Positions 9,871-18,706 are shown, numbered from the stretch's first letter. The stretch: DNA of 29,164 nucleotides from an uncultured Porphyromonadaceae bacterium (GCA_905202215.1 CAJKRG010000037.1:1-29164); one strand, 5' to 3'. Program-made: numbers and translations. Notes: generated by a model not told the origin, from the sequence alone.

Positions 9871-11138
9871 TGACGATCGTCGTTTATCGACTCGTATCCG
9901 AAAGCTTCATCGTCCGATATGGTGTCTTCGATATCGCCGTCTTCGTCGTCAGCCTCGTAATCGGCATCATCCCAGTCTATATCATCTCCCCATGCCTCGG
10001 GCGAAATACTGCGGAGGTCTTCTGCTTCCTGCTCTTCCTCTTCGGGCGAAGGCTTGTATTCGAATATGAATTCGTCTTCTTCGCGTACGCGGTGATGGCC
10101 GTCGAGGGGGCGATGTATTATATCTGTGTTGTCAATACGGTTGTTTTCGTCGGTAATGGCGCGCCAAAGCATATCTTTGAGTTCTGTAATGCCCTGACCC
10201 GTAACAGCCGATATGAATACGGCGGGAATCCCTTCCGGGAGGGTCTTGGCTATTTCCTCGCGCAGTTCGTCGTCGAGAAGATCGCTTTTGGATATGGCTA
10301 GTACGCGCTGTTTGTCCATCAGCTGGGGGTTGAACTGTTCGAGTTCGCGGAGGAGAATGCTGTATTCGGCGGCAATGTCGTCGGCATCGGCCGGCACCAT
10401 GAATAGAAGAACGGCATTACGCTCGATATGGCGCAGGAATCGCAGACCGAGGCCCTTGCCTTCGCTTGCGCCTTCGATGATTCCAGGGATGTCGGCCATG
10501 ACGAACGACCGGTTGTCGCGGTACGACACAATACCGAGTTGCGGTTCCATCGTCGTGAAGGGATAGTCGGCGATTTTGGGTTCTGCAGCAGAAACAGCCG
10601 AGAGCAGTGTTGACTTGCCCGCATTTGGAAAGCCGACAAGACCGACATCGGCAAGCATTTTCAGCTCAAGGATTACCGAACGCTCTATGGCCGGTTCGCC
10701 GGGCTGCGCATAGCGGGGAGTACGGTTTGTCGCGCTCTTGAAGTGCCAGTTTCCGAGGCCGCCGCGTCCACCGCGCAATAACTTCACTTCCTGACCGTCA
10801 TCGGTTACTTCGCACAGGAATTCGCCTGTCTCGGCGTCGAATACGACAGTACCACAAGGTACTTCGACGATCACATCGTCACCGTCCTTGCCGAAACTGC
10901 GTCCTCCCGAACCGCTCTGTCCGTTGCCTGCGAAGATATGACGGCGGTATTTGAGGGGAAGAAGAGTCCACATGTTACGGTTGCCCTTGAGGATTATGTG
11001 ACCGCCGCGGCCACCGTCGCCGCCGTCAGGCCCACCCTTGGGTACATATTTGGCGCGATAGAAATGGCGCGAGCCAGCGCCGCCCTTGCCTGAACGGCAA
11101 AGTATCTTTACGTAATCTATGAAATTGGAATCAGCCAT
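9867..11138 (-). CDS. obgE: GTPase Obg/CgtA with an acidic C-terminal tail
   Basis: Obg is an essential 50S-assembly and stress GTPase. In 423 aa, the glycine-rich Obg fold (about 1-160, with KGGPDGGDGGRGG at 34-46) precedes the G domain. That domain has GFPNAGKST (169-177), DIPG (216-219) and SKSD (293-296, the G4 position, where NKxD or TKxD is usual). The tail (about 366-423) is almost all Asp and Glu and has no folded domain pattern. It starts 52 nt after the nucleotidyltransferase gene and overlaps prmC by 4 bp. Confidence 0.96.
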   Translation of the reverse strand: MADSNFIDYVKILCRSGKGGAGSRHFYRAKYVPKGGPDGGDGGRGGHIILKGNRNMWTLLPLKYRRHIFAGNGQSGSGGRSFGKDGDDVIVEVPCGTVVFDAETGEFLCEVTDDGQEVKLLRGGRGGLGNWHFKSATNRTPRYAQPGEPAIERSVILELKMLADVGLVGFPNAGKSTLLSAVSAAEPKIADYPFTTMEPQLGIVSYRDNRSFVMADIPGIIEGASEGKGLGLRFLRHIERNAVLLFMVPADADDIAAEYSILLRELEQFNPQLMDKQRVLAISKSDLLDDELREEIAKTLPEGIPAVFISAVTGQGITELKDMLWRAITDENNRIDNTDIIHRPLDGHHRVREEDEFIFEYKPSPEEEEQEAEDLRSISPEAWGDDIDWDDADYEADDEDGDIEDTISDDEAFGYESINDDRQ

Positions 11139-11190
11139 TTTGCTAAGTAATAAGTCAGAAGTAATGAGTAAAAAGAGCTTCGTGGCGATT

Positions 11191-12258
11191 TCAGGAGGTG
11201 AAGGATTTGTGATGTTTCATCAGCTCTGCCGCCTGTCTGAAATCGAGCGGTGATCCTACGTCGATCCATGTGCCCTTGATGGGGAAGTAGCTTGTACGCG
11301 CTCCCTGGCGTATTGCCGTGTCGATGAGGTCGGTGGCATCGCATTTCACCCCTTTGCGCAACTGACGCAGGATTCTGTTCGAGAAGATATATATGCCTGC
11401 ATTGGCGTAATAGGAATACGATGGTTTTTCTTCTATACCGGTGAAGAGGGCCTGATTGTCGGGGTCGAGTGTGAGGATGGCGTAGGGTACGGATACCTGA
11501 TAGGGAACGACCGCAACCGTGATGTCGGCTTTGTTATCGCGATGGTGAAGATACATGTCTTCGAACGATATGGTGGTAAGCAGATCGGAATTCATCACCA
11601 GAGTGTCGCCGTCGTTTTCGGCCGCGCCGGTAAGGGCGACCGATCCGATGGTGCCGCAGGGAGTGTCTTCGCAGACACATTGTACCTGCACACCGGCTAC
11701 GGGTTTCCGGAAGTGGCGTTCGATCTGTTCCGCGAGGTAGCGCGTTGTCACGAAGATACTGTCGATACCACATGCTGCGAGAGCCTCGATATTGTAGTCT
11801 ATGATGGCCTTACCTTCGATTTCAAGGAGAGGCTTGGGTGTCTTTTCGGTCATCGGGCGCAGTCGCTCGCCTTTTCCTCCGGCCATAAGTACGGCTTTGA
11901 GAGGCAGACGCGTGCGGCGGCTCGACAGATCGAGAATATCGGCCAGACGGCCGTAGGCGTCAAGAACAGGAATCATGGTGATGCCCGCACTGCGAAACTC
12001 GCGCAGGTCGGTGGGATCGATGGCGCCGACACGTACGCTGCGGAAAGACCGGCAAGCCGCATCCGCGGCATGACCGTCGAGTGGCAATCCGGCAATGAGG
12101 GCGCGGCGTATATCGCCGTCGGTGAGGGTTCCGGTCACTTTTCCGTCTTTGTCAAGCACGAAGAGTGTCATCGAACCGCCGGGAAGCGCGTTGAGCGCTC
12201 TGACGGCATCGAGTATGCTTGCGTTGGCCTCTATAGTGTGTTTCGTAGTCATAGTCAA
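11191..12258 (-). CDS. CBS-domain nucleotidyltransferase, PtmE-like (sugar-1-phosphate activation)
   Basis: The 355-aa protein has a tandem CBS pair (about 5-112), then a sugar nucleotidyltransferase domain from about 119. The nucleotide-binding motif GGKGERLRP lies at 127-135 and TPKPLLEIEGKAIID follows. NSDLLT is the likely metal-binding aspartate segment. The same CBS plus transferase layout is found in Campylobacter PtmE, which makes GDP-glucosamine for legionaminic acid. The neighbours, neuA-like and neuC-like, support a role in nonulosonic acid synthesis. The nucleotide and sugar used are inferred, not shown. It begins 5 nt after the neuA-like stop. A second ATG two codons in (MTMTT) is equally possible as start. 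Confidence 0.8.
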   Translation of the reverse strand: MTMTTKHTIEANASILDAVRALNALPGGSMTLFVLDKDGKVTGTLTDGDIRRALIAGLPLDGHAADAACRSFRSVRVGAIDPTDLREFRSAGITMIPVLDAYGRLADILDLSSRRTRLPLKAVLMAGGKGERLRPMTEKTPKPLLEIEGKAIIDYNIEALAACGIDSIFVTTRYLAEQIERHFRKPVAGVQVQCVCEDTPCGTIGSVALTGAAENDGDTLVMNSDLLTTISFEDMYLHHRDNKADITVAVVPYQVSVPYAILTLDPDNQALFTGIEEKPSYSYYANAGIYIFSNRILRQLRKGVKCDATDLIDTAIRQGARTSYFPIKGTWIDVGSPLDFRQAAELMKHHKSFTS

Positions 12259-12263
12259 GTCAA

Positions 12264-12962
12264 TTATAGAAACATTTTGCGGGCCATTATGGTTTCGGCG
12301 ATAAGCCAGTCGAGTTCATTGTCGAGATCCACACTTCGATCCGCAGGCATGACAGAAGGGACACGTCGCGGAAAAGCGCCCATCGGCATACGACGGATAG
12401 ACTCGGGGCGTATGACATAGACCGCCCCGTTGTATACCCATGCTTTGGGTACGTCCTGACGGCGTGTGTACTGTCCCTCACCCTTGCTTATGTGTAGGGT
12501 GCCGTCGGATGATGTTTCGAAAATATTGTAGTATGGGTTGTCGTGCGCCTCCGTCACTGTTACGGCCATATCGACATCGGGTCCGAAGGCAGCCATACAG
12601 TCGAGAATATCGTCTGTTGTACGGAATGGAGATGTAGGCTGCAGGAGCACAACACAGTCGTATGCTATTCCGTTGGCGTCGGCCCAGTCCATCGCGTCGA
12701 GTATTACCTCACGGCTCCCGGCCGTATCGGTTGCAAGCATGGCCGGACGCATGTATGGCACATCAAGCCCCAGCTTCCGTACGGTAGCGGCTATCTCGGC
12801 ATCGTCGGTCGAAAGCAGAATCGTACCGCCAGTTGTCTTTCGGGCTTCGATGGCGGCGTCGACAGTGTAGGCTATGAGCGGTCGCCCGCATAGTTCTTTG
12901 ATGTTTTTGCGTGGTATTCCTTTGCTCCCTCCGCGGGCCGGAATAATATATAGTGGGGTCAT
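12264..12962 (-). CDS. neuA: CMP-nonulosonic acid (acylneuraminate) cytidylyltransferase
   Basis: The enzyme joins CTP to a nine-carbon acid sugar (sialic or legionaminic acid) to give the CMP-sugar used by glycosyltransferases. The 232 aa begin with the family motif IPARGGSKGIPRKNI (7-21). LLQPTSPFR (106-114) and VDLDNELDW (211-219), the metal-binding end, follow. The length is typical for a stand-alone synthetase with no extra hydrolase domain. It overlaps the neuC-like gene by 4 bp. NeuA and LegF cannot be told apart from sequence alone. Confidence 0.9.
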   Translation of the reverse strand: MTPLYIIPARGGSKGIPRKNIKELCGRPLIAYTVDAAIEARKTTGGTILLSTDDAEIAATVRKLGLDVPYMRPAMLATDTAGSREVILDAMDWADANGIAYDCVVLLQPTSPFRTTDDILDCMAAFGPDVDMAVTVTEAHDNPYYNIFETSSDGTLHISKGEGQYTRRQDVPKAWVYNGAVYVIRPESIRRMPMGAFPRRVPSVMPADRSVDLDNELDWLIAETIMARKMFL

Positions 12963-14119
12963 GGAATATTGTAGAATTTTTTTTGTGGCGCCGGCAGGGA
13001 GCGCATGAATCTTACTATTACATTGTGCATCAGGCCGAGAGTGTCGTGCTTGTAATACGGATTTTGTCTCTTTGCCGCAATCGAAATCATCGGTTCCGAC
13101 ATAGCAACGGCTATTGCCTGCATTATTTCATCGCTACTGTTACCGCAGTGTATCACCGACGGCCCGCATGCACGTCCACGCTGACGTATGCCGATGTCGA
13201 CGGTCGGAATACCGGCTGAAGGGACCTCGACAATGCCGCTCGACGAGTTGCCGATCACGACAGAAGCTACCTTCAGCAGCGACTGATAGCGGAGCATGCC
13301 AAGCGAAGGTACCACACGCGCCCTGTGTTTGTGCGAGGCTGCGAACTGTTCGAGCAAAGGAATAGTCGACTGTCCTCCCGCATCATTGTTGGGATAGGTG
13401 ATGATACATTTTAACTCAGGGAAACCGTCAAGAGCCGTGAGCATTTCTTCGACCTGGCGGACGGGAGTGGCCGAGCTGTCGTTGGTTGCAGGATGATAGG
13501 TTATCACCGCCACTTTCCCGTTGAGATTCATGTCGAGAAAGTCCTCAAGATTCTCTTTTGACAGAGGGGGGATGTTCAATGCATTCCATACGCCGATTGC
13601 GCCGGTATTTACCACCGAGTCCGGTTGCTCACCCATCTGGATCACGCGTCGGCGGTATTCCTCGGTTTCGGTGAGGTGGAGTGATGACAGCTTTGTGATA
13701 GCATGTCGTATGCTGTCGTCGATGGCGCCTTCGCTTACGGCACCTCCTGCTATGTGTATTATAGGGATACGCATTATGGCGGCCGCCGATGCCACAGCGA
13801 GCATTTCATATCTGTCGCCGAGCAACAGCACGGCATCGGGTTCGATGGCGCTGAAAGCCTCGGCCATACCGGCCATGCACATTGCCGAAGCACGCACTCG
13901 GGAGGCCTCGTCATCGCCATCGACATTCATAGGCACACGTGCAGTCACCTCGAAGCCGGCATCGCTTATCTCGTCGACCGTCATTCCGAAGTGCTCGTTA
14001 AGATGCATGTTGGTAGCTACGACCGCCGTTTCGAGACTGTCGTCGTCGCGTAGCGACTTGGCCAAAGGCATCAGAAGCCCCCAGTCAGCCCGTGTGCTTG
14101 TGACAATGCATATCTTCAT
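12959..14119 (-). CDS. neuC: Hydrolysing UDP/GDP-sugar 2-epimerase, NeuC/LegG family
   Basis: This enzyme removes the nucleotide from UDP-GlcNAc (NeuC) or a diacetyl-bacillosamine nucleotide (LegG) while inverting C2, giving ManNAc or its 2,4-diacetamido analogue. The 386 aa have the GT-B fold pattern. TSTRADWG (8-15) is the N-terminal nucleotide loop, LGDRYEML (100-107) and HIAGG (122-126) follow, and TYHP (207-210) opens the C-terminal half with GNSSSGIVEVP. It is the first gene of the unit, right behind a -7 box at 14125. No condensing synthase (NeuB/LegI) lies next to it. Confidence 0.88.
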   Translation of the reverse strand: MKICIVTSTRADWGLLMPLAKSLRDDDSLETAVVATNMHLNEHFGMTVDEISDAGFEVTARVPMNVDGDDEASRVRASAMCMAGMAEAFSAIEPDAVLLLGDRYEMLAVASAAAIMRIPIIHIAGGAVSEGAIDDSIRHAITKLSSLHLTETEEYRRRVIQMGEQPDSVVNTGAIGVWNALNIPPLSKENLEDFLDMNLNGKVAVITYHPATNDSSATPVRQVEEMLTALDGFPELKCIITYPNNDAGGQSTIPLLEQFAASHKHRARVVPSLGMLRYQSLLKVASVVIGNSSSGIVEVPSAGIPTVDIGIRQRGRACGPSVIHCGNSSDEIMQAIAVAMSEPMISIAAKRQNPYYKHDTLGLMHNVIVRFMRSLPAPQKKFYNIP

Positions 14120-14124
14120 AATTG

Positions 14125-14132
14125 CAAAATTA
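14125..14132 (-). promoter_or_regulatory. Promoter -7 box (TAATTTTG) of the neuC-obgE-recX unit
   Basis: TAATTTTG on the minus strand ends 5 nt before the neuC ATG, so transcription could start on the start codon. The box touches the terminator hairpin of the GH130 gene upstream. A -33 box is not clear. Confidence 0.45.
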
Positions 14133-14134
14133 AC

Positions 14135-14176
14135 AAAAAATCCTTTTGTGGAGGCAATCCGCCTCGCACAAAAGGA
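14135..14176 (-). terminator. Terminator of the GH130 gene
   Basis: ATCCTTTTGTG/CACAAAAGGAT arms (14140-14150 and 14166-14176) continue inward with GAGGC/GCCTC after one unpaired base. On the minus strand six to seven T follow (14135-14140). The stem starts 34 nt after the gene's stop codon. Confidence 0.88.
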
Positions 14177-14209
14177 TATAATGAAGTAAATGAATCAGAA
14201 AGAATCAGC

Positions 14210-15322
14210 TCAAAGCTTTTTCGCGGCTCCGACGAGAGAGTCGGCACAGCCGTAGTAGAGATACCAGTCTCCTTTATAATAGGCGAGGCCTTCGATGAAT
14301 ACTGTTCCGGCAGGATACTGTCCGCTTTTTTCGAAATCGCTCTCGGGTATGAAGAACGGTTTGTCAAGTCGTGTTATGAGCTTCGTCGGATCTGCGCTGT
14401 CGAATAGGGCCTGTCCTCCGCAATATGTATTGGCGGTATATTCAGGATCGCGGCGTTCGTCGGCTGCGTTTTTTCCGTTGTATAGCAACAGGATTCCACG
14501 GTCAGTCATGACGGCAGGAGGCCCGCATTCGGTCAGCGAGCTGTCGAATTTGCCTTCGCGAGGAGTCATCACTTTGAGGAGATCGCCGTTCTCATCAAGG
14601 AGCGGTGTCCAGTTGATGAGATCGTCGGAAGTAGCGACATTGACAAATTCCTCCCCCCAGTACATCATATACTTTCCGTCGATTTCGGATATTACCTGCC
14701 GGTCGCCGTCAAGTCGGGTGATTATAGATGCGGATTTGGATGCCATGTCGGCGAAACGCCCGTTGTATGCTTTGGCAAAAGCGGGACCGTGTTTGGTCCA
14801 GTTATGAAGGTCTTTTGATGTGGCTACGGCAAGACGGGGAACCTGACGGTTCCATTGGGTATACATCATCACATATGTCCCGTCGGCGGTCATGGCTACG
14901 CGGGGGTCCTCGCAGCCGCCGGGTACTTCGTGTTCGCTTTCGCTGTCATTTCCAGGATAGAGTACAGGGGCCGGCTCATATATGAAATTCACGCCGTCAG
15001 TTGAAGCTGCATACCCTATTCGAGAAGTTCGGCTTCCGATTCCCTGAGCTGAATTGTCTTCAGAACGGTAGAGAACGATTATGCTGTCGTTTTTTACAGT
15101 GGCCGCCGGATTGAAGACATCGCTTTCCATCCACTTCACGGCTTCGCCGCGCATGGGACATTCGAAAGTTACGGTTGTATCCGGTGCGAGAACCGGCGAG
15201 TCGCTGATGCGTTCGAAGTTGAGCCACGCCCATTCTTCGGGCGACGGTACGGATTCGGTTTTGGCGCATGAGGTCATCGATATAGCCGCAACCGCAAAAA
15301 GAAAGTAATTGCTGATTTTCAT
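14210..15322 (-). CDS. Glycoside hydrolase family 130-like lipoprotein
   Basis: A 370-aa exported protein. The start at 15322 is chosen because the -7 box at 15342-15349 lies downstream of the longer ORF's ATG (15355), and because it gives a clean lipoprotein signal: MKISNYFLFAVAAIS with lipobox MTSC (Cys19). The rest is a five-bladed propeller pattern: VFNPAA (69-74), repeated GYAAS.DGVNF and AVATSKDLHNW strands, CEDPRV (137-142, typical of GH130) and YLYYGCADS at the C-terminus. GH130 enzymes cleave or phosphorolyse beta-mannosides; the substrate here cannot be fixed. There is no SusC/SusD pair beside it. It has its own promoter and terminator. Confidence 0.78.
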   Translation of the reverse strand: MKISNYFLFAVAAISMTSCAKTESVPSPEEWAWLNFERISDSPVLAPDTTVTFECPMRGEAVKWMESDVFNPAATVKNDSIIVLYRSEDNSAQGIGSRTSRIGYAASTDGVNFIYEPAPVLYPGNDSESEHEVPGGCEDPRVAMTADGTYVMMYTQWNRQVPRLAVATSKDLHNWTKHGPAFAKAYNGRFADMASKSASIITRLDGDRQVISEIDGKYMMYWGEEFVNVATSDDLINWTPLLDENGDLLKVMTPREGKFDSSLTECGPPAVMTDRGILLLYNGKNAADERRDPEYTANTYCGGQALFDSADPTKLITRLDKPFFIPESDFEKSGQYPAGTVFIEGLAYYKGDWYLYYGCADSLVGAAKKL

Positions 15323-15341
15323 GGAGTTTGTATTTACTCCA

Positions 15342-15349
15342 CAAAAGTA
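15342..15349 (-). promoter_or_regulatory. Promoter -7 box (TACTTTTG) of the GH130 gene
   Basis: TACTTTTG on the minus strand lies 19 nt before the chosen ATG at 15322, giving a leader of about 13 nt. It decides against the longer start at 15355. The stretch 15350-15419 holds only a GCCAAA/TTTGGC hairpin (15383-15402) without a T-run. Confidence 0.6.
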
Positions 15350-15419
15350 TGACATTTAGCCGGGAAAAATGTGTCCGATTCTGCCAAATTTGCCTGTTTG
15401 GCCTTTCATTAAGATTTGA

Positions 15420-16859
15420 TTATTGGTTTTCGGCAGCGAGGGGGTCGTATAGAGGGCTCATGCCTTTGTCGGCAGCGAGTTTTATAAGGTAGGCAAAGGC
15501 GGCGTCCCGATTGTCGTCTATTTCGCAATCTTTGATGGCCTGTTTCAGATTTTTTGCGAAGTAACCTACTTCCGGACCTTGACTGAGACCGAACAGAGCC
15601 ATTATTTCTGTTCCGTCGACGGGATTTTTACGGTTCCGTTCGAAATCTTTGGCATTTGTAGCGCGGAATTTTTCTTCTACGAGATCGAAATTTGCCAGAT
15701 AGCGGGCCTTGCGGGCGCTGTCTTTGCTTGTTATGTCAGCACGTGCGAGTATCATGAGATCATCGAGATCTTCTTCGGCATAGTGAATCAGACGACGGAC
15801 TGCGCTGTCGGTCACTTCGTCTTCAACGAGAGCTATGGGGCGCATGTGGAGTTCCACAAGTTTTGCCACATATCGCATTTCGGCTCCGAGGGGAAACTTC
15901 ATGCGGCGGAAGATGGTTTTCACCATTTTTGCTCCTATGAAGTTATGATTATGAAAGGTCCAGCCCCGCGCGGGATCGTAGTGTTTGGTCACTGGCTTAC
16001 CTATGTCGTGGAGCAGTGCGGCCCAGCGGAGGTAGATGTTGTCGGATGATTCGGCCACACTGTCGAGTACTATCATGGTGTGGTAGAAGTTGTCTTTATG
16101 TGCGTGTCCGTCGACAAGATCGATGCCTCGCATGCGGGCAAGTTCCGGTAATATCAGACGGAGCAGCCCGCTGTCGAGCAGCAATTTCCAGCCTATGGAC
16201 GGGCGGGACGCGCCCATGATCTTGAAAAGTTCGTCCTTTATTCGCTCTTTGGTGATTATCTCGATGCGTCCGGCGTTGCGCCGTATAGCCTCGAAAGTAT
16301 CGGGATGGATCTTGAAATCGAGCTGGGTGGCAAAACGTATGGCACGCATCATGCGCAGGGGATCGTCGCTGAATGTGATGTCGGGATCGAGAGGGGTCCG
16401 GATAATACGTCGTTCTATGTCACCCAGACCGTTGTAGCGGTCGATGACCTCACCGAAATCTTCGGTATTGACGCGGACGGCGAGAGCGTTGATTGTGAAA
16501 TCGCGGCGGGCGAGGTCTTCTTCAAGAGTACCGTCCTCGACTATGGGATTGCGCGAGTCTCGGCGGTATGACTCACGGCGTGCGCCGACAAATTCCAGTT
16601 CGAGATCGCCGTGTTTTACCTGTGCAGTCCCGTAGGTGCGGTATACTGCAAGGGATGTGTGGCGCCCAAGGGCGGCGGCAACTGCTTCGGCAAGTTCTAT
16701 CCCCGAACCCACGGTGACGAAATCAATGTCTTTCGACGGACGCCCTATGATGAGGTCGCGGACATAACCGCCGACGGCATAGCATTCACGGCCAAGTCCG
16801 TCGGCGAGTTCGCCTATAGTTCTGAATATTTTTTTCTTAAGTGATTCTGAAAGGTTCAT
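15420..16859 (-). CDS. cca: CCA tRNA nucleotidyltransferase with HD domain
   Basis: The enzyme adds or repairs the 3' CCA of tRNAs, needed here because tRNA-Leu at 6128 lacks an encoded CCA. In 479 aa the class II nucleotidyltransferase head has GGYVRD (30-35) and catalytic DID (44-46), RRDFTINAL (118-126) and DPLRMMRAIRFA. The C-terminal half has an HD phosphohydrolase motif (LLHDIGKP, then H.H residues). It starts 12 nt after the M24 peptidase and is the last gene of the unit. No terminator with a T-run is seen after it. Confidence 0.93.
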   Translation of the reverse strand: MNLSESLKKKIFRTIGELADGLGRECYAVGGYVRDLIIGRPSKDIDFVTVGSGIELAEAVAAALGRHTSLAVYRTYGTAQVKHGDLELEFVGARRESYRRDSRNPIVEDGTLEEDLARRDFTINALAVRVNTEDFGEVIDRYNGLGDIERRIIRTPLDPDITFSDDPLRMMRAIRFATQLDFKIHPDTFEAIRRNAGRIEIITKERIKDELFKIMGASRPSIGWKLLLDSGLLRLILPELARMRGIDLVDGHAHKDNFYHTMIVLDSVAESSDNIYLRWAALLHDIGKPVTKHYDPARGWTFHNHNFIGAKMVKTIFRRMKFPLGAEMRYVAKLVELHMRPIALVEDEVTDSAVRRLIHYAEEDLDDLMILARADITSKDSARKARYLANFDLVEEKFRATNAKDFERNRKNPVDGTEIMALFGLSQGPEVGYFAKNLKQAIKDCEIDDNRDAAFAYLIKLAADKGMSPLYDPLAAENQ

Positions 16860-16871
16860 CTGTTGTGTGGT

Positions 16872-18080
16872 TCAGTCGAGGAGTACAATTTGCTCGGCAG
16901 CTGTTGTGACGCGTTCTGCCGGAGCCTCCTCGCCAACTATATAAGTGTTCTCGATTCCTACGGCACCCATGCCCGGAATGACGAATTTCGGTTCAAGAGC
17001 TATTACATTACCGGCTTCGAGAATATCGCGCGAACGCGGTGCTATGACCGGGGCCTCGTTGATCTCGATTCCCAGACCATGGCCTACGAATCCGGCATGG
17101 CTGCGGTGTCCCATGAACGAGTCGGCCATGCCGGCTTCCTCTGCCATGGAGAGCGCTTTTTTATATAGGTCGGCTGCCGCTACACCAGGCCTCATCATGG
17201 CTGCCAGAGTCTTGCAGATTTCGATTGACAGCTGATTGGCCTTTACGGCTTCTTCACGGGCTTCGTTCGCAACAAAACATCTTGTCATATCGGTCATATA
17301 ACCGGTATAGTCGCCGTTGACATCGACCATCACCGGTATTCCCGGCTTTATGACTGTGCCGTTGGCTCCGACGGGCAGCGACGGATCGAGTCCTTCGCCT
17401 CCCATGGCGAAATCATATGGCGACGGCGTGTCGGCATTTTCGCCCGTAAGAACATTGCCCATAAACAGTTCCATGTCGTCACCGCCGACACGGAATATGC
17501 CGAGGCATCCTTCAAGACGCGAGGCGCGCTCTATTTCTATCTGAAATTCAATGTCGGTCATGCCCTCCTGATAGAGGTGCGGAATCCGTTCGTATACGAG
17601 GGAATGCTTTATGCCGGATGTCCTGATTAATTTCTGCTCGAATTTTGTCTTTACCGCGCGTGCGCGGCGCATTACAGGCGATAGATTGTCTTCGGGAGCC
17701 TGCATATGGAAGGCTTTGGCGAGCCGCATGCTTTCGGAATAGCATACGGAATCAAGTTCGATGGCAATGCCGGCGGGAATGGCGATGCCTTCTTCTTCCA
17801 GTCGTGAAGGTATCTCCTCGGGCTTGCGGATCATATGCACTCCCCGACCTGTCAGGTGATTGGGCTGACGGACAAAATATCGCGGGCCGTCGAGGCGCGT
17901 ATCGAGATATATGTAGCCACGGTATATGCGACCGGTGAGATAGTAGATATTGGCGAGGTTTCGCACGATTGCAGCCTCAAGCCCGGCGGCACGCATGCCT
18001 TCATAGACGCGTGTCAGACGGAGTGTCTGCTCGTCGTGACCGAGCAGATTTATTTCTGTTGGAACTTTCAGGGAATGCAT
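16872..18080 (-). CDS. M24 family metallopeptidase (Xaa-Pro aminopeptidase type)
   Basis: The 402-aa protein has a creatinase-like N-terminal domain (about 1-145) and a pita-bread catalytic domain. The expected five metal ligands are all visible: Asp253 (MVDVNG), Asp264 (TDMTR), His334 (VGHGLG), Glu363 (LEPKF) and Glu377 (GIEN). Such enzymes cut an N-terminal residue before proline; substrate choice cannot be read. The ATG lies inside the end of the HAD gene, overlapping by 13 bp, which suggests coupled translation. Confidence 0.9.
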   Translation of the reverse strand: MHSLKVPTEINLLGHDEQTLRLTRVYEGMRAAGLEAAIVRNLANIYYLTGRIYRGYIYLDTRLDGPRYFVRQPNHLTGRGVHMIRKPEEIPSRLEEEGIAIPAGIAIELDSVCYSESMRLAKAFHMQAPEDNLSPVMRRARAVKTKFEQKLIRTSGIKHSLVYERIPHLYQEGMTDIEFQIEIERASRLEGCLGIFRVGGDDMELFMGNVLTGENADTPSPYDFAMGGEGLDPSLPVGANGTVIKPGIPVMVDVNGDYTGYMTDMTRCFVANEAREEAVKANQLSIEICKTLAAMMRPGVAAADLYKKALSMAEEAGMADSFMGHRSHAGFVGHGLGIEINEAPVIAPRSRDILEAGNVIALEPKFVIPGMGAVGIENTYIVGEEAPAERVTTAAEQIVLLD

Positions 18081-18706
18081 GACAGCAGTTCTTCTATATT
18101 GTCTATTTTATACTCATAGTCCTTCACATCCCGGCCGAAACCATATGTGGCCCATGCAAAAGGTACACCTGCCGCATGGGCGCTATGGCAATCGCCGGCG
18201 GTATCGCCGATGTATAGGGGACTTATGAGATTATAACGCTCGACGAGATACTTAATGTTCACATCTTTTTCGTTTCCCGTGCTCCCGAAAGAAAGCGTAT
18301 CTGTGAAAAATCCCTCAAGGCCATTGAAGCGTATAAAGGTCGGGAGTCCGTCGGCCTGACAATTGCTGACCATGAAGAGGCGTGCGCCGCGGGCCGCAAG
18401 TGCGTGCAGAGTTGCTTTTACACCGTTATATAGACGACCGCCGATGACCGGCATCATGATGCGTTCGTTTTCATCGAGTCGTCTCATGAACAGGCTCCTG
18501 TCGGTCGAATCTCCGATCAGACAGGAATAGATATGATCGAGAGGCTTCCCCATAAGGGTTTCGAGGCGTACTCTGGTCACAGGTGAGGCCGGCACATTGC
18601 AGTCGGCTATCGTGCGGTTCCAGACTGCACAATAACTGTCGACGGCATCCCAAAGGGTACCGTCCATGTCGAAAAGATAGCTGTCGAAGGAAGGCATATC
18701 ACTCAT
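18068..18706 (-). CDS. HAD-family phosphatase (phosphoglycolate phosphatase-like)
   Basis: A 212-aa hydrolase with motif I FDMDGTLWDAV near the N-terminus, motif II MVSNCQAD and motif IV IGDTAGDCHSAHAAG. The cap helices and size fit a subfamily IA phosphatase. The substrate is unknown. Three in-frame ATGs compete: 18715, 18706 and 18697. I chose 18706 because its ATGAGTGA overlaps the gldH stop as in the other junctions of this unit; the one at 18715 would give 17 bp of overlap. Confidence 0.85.
   Translation of the reverse strand: MSDMPSFDSYLFDMDGTLWDAVDSYCAVWNRTIADCNVPASPVTRVRLETLMGKPLDHIYSCLIGDSTDRSLFMRRLDENERIMMPVIGGRLYNGVKATLHALAARGARLFMVSNCQADGLPTFIRFNGLEGFFTDTLSFGSTGNEKDVNIKYLVERYNLISPLYIGDTAGDCHSAHAAGVPFAWATYGFGRDVKDYEYKIDNIEELLSCIP

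Noticed and set aside
11542..12420. 292-codon plus-strand ORF
   Set aside because: It is antisense to the nucleotidyltransferase and neuA-like genes and has no recognisable domain.
15383..15402. GCCAAA/TTTGGC hairpin as cca terminator
   Set aside because: No T-run follows on the minus strand and the stem is only 6 bp.
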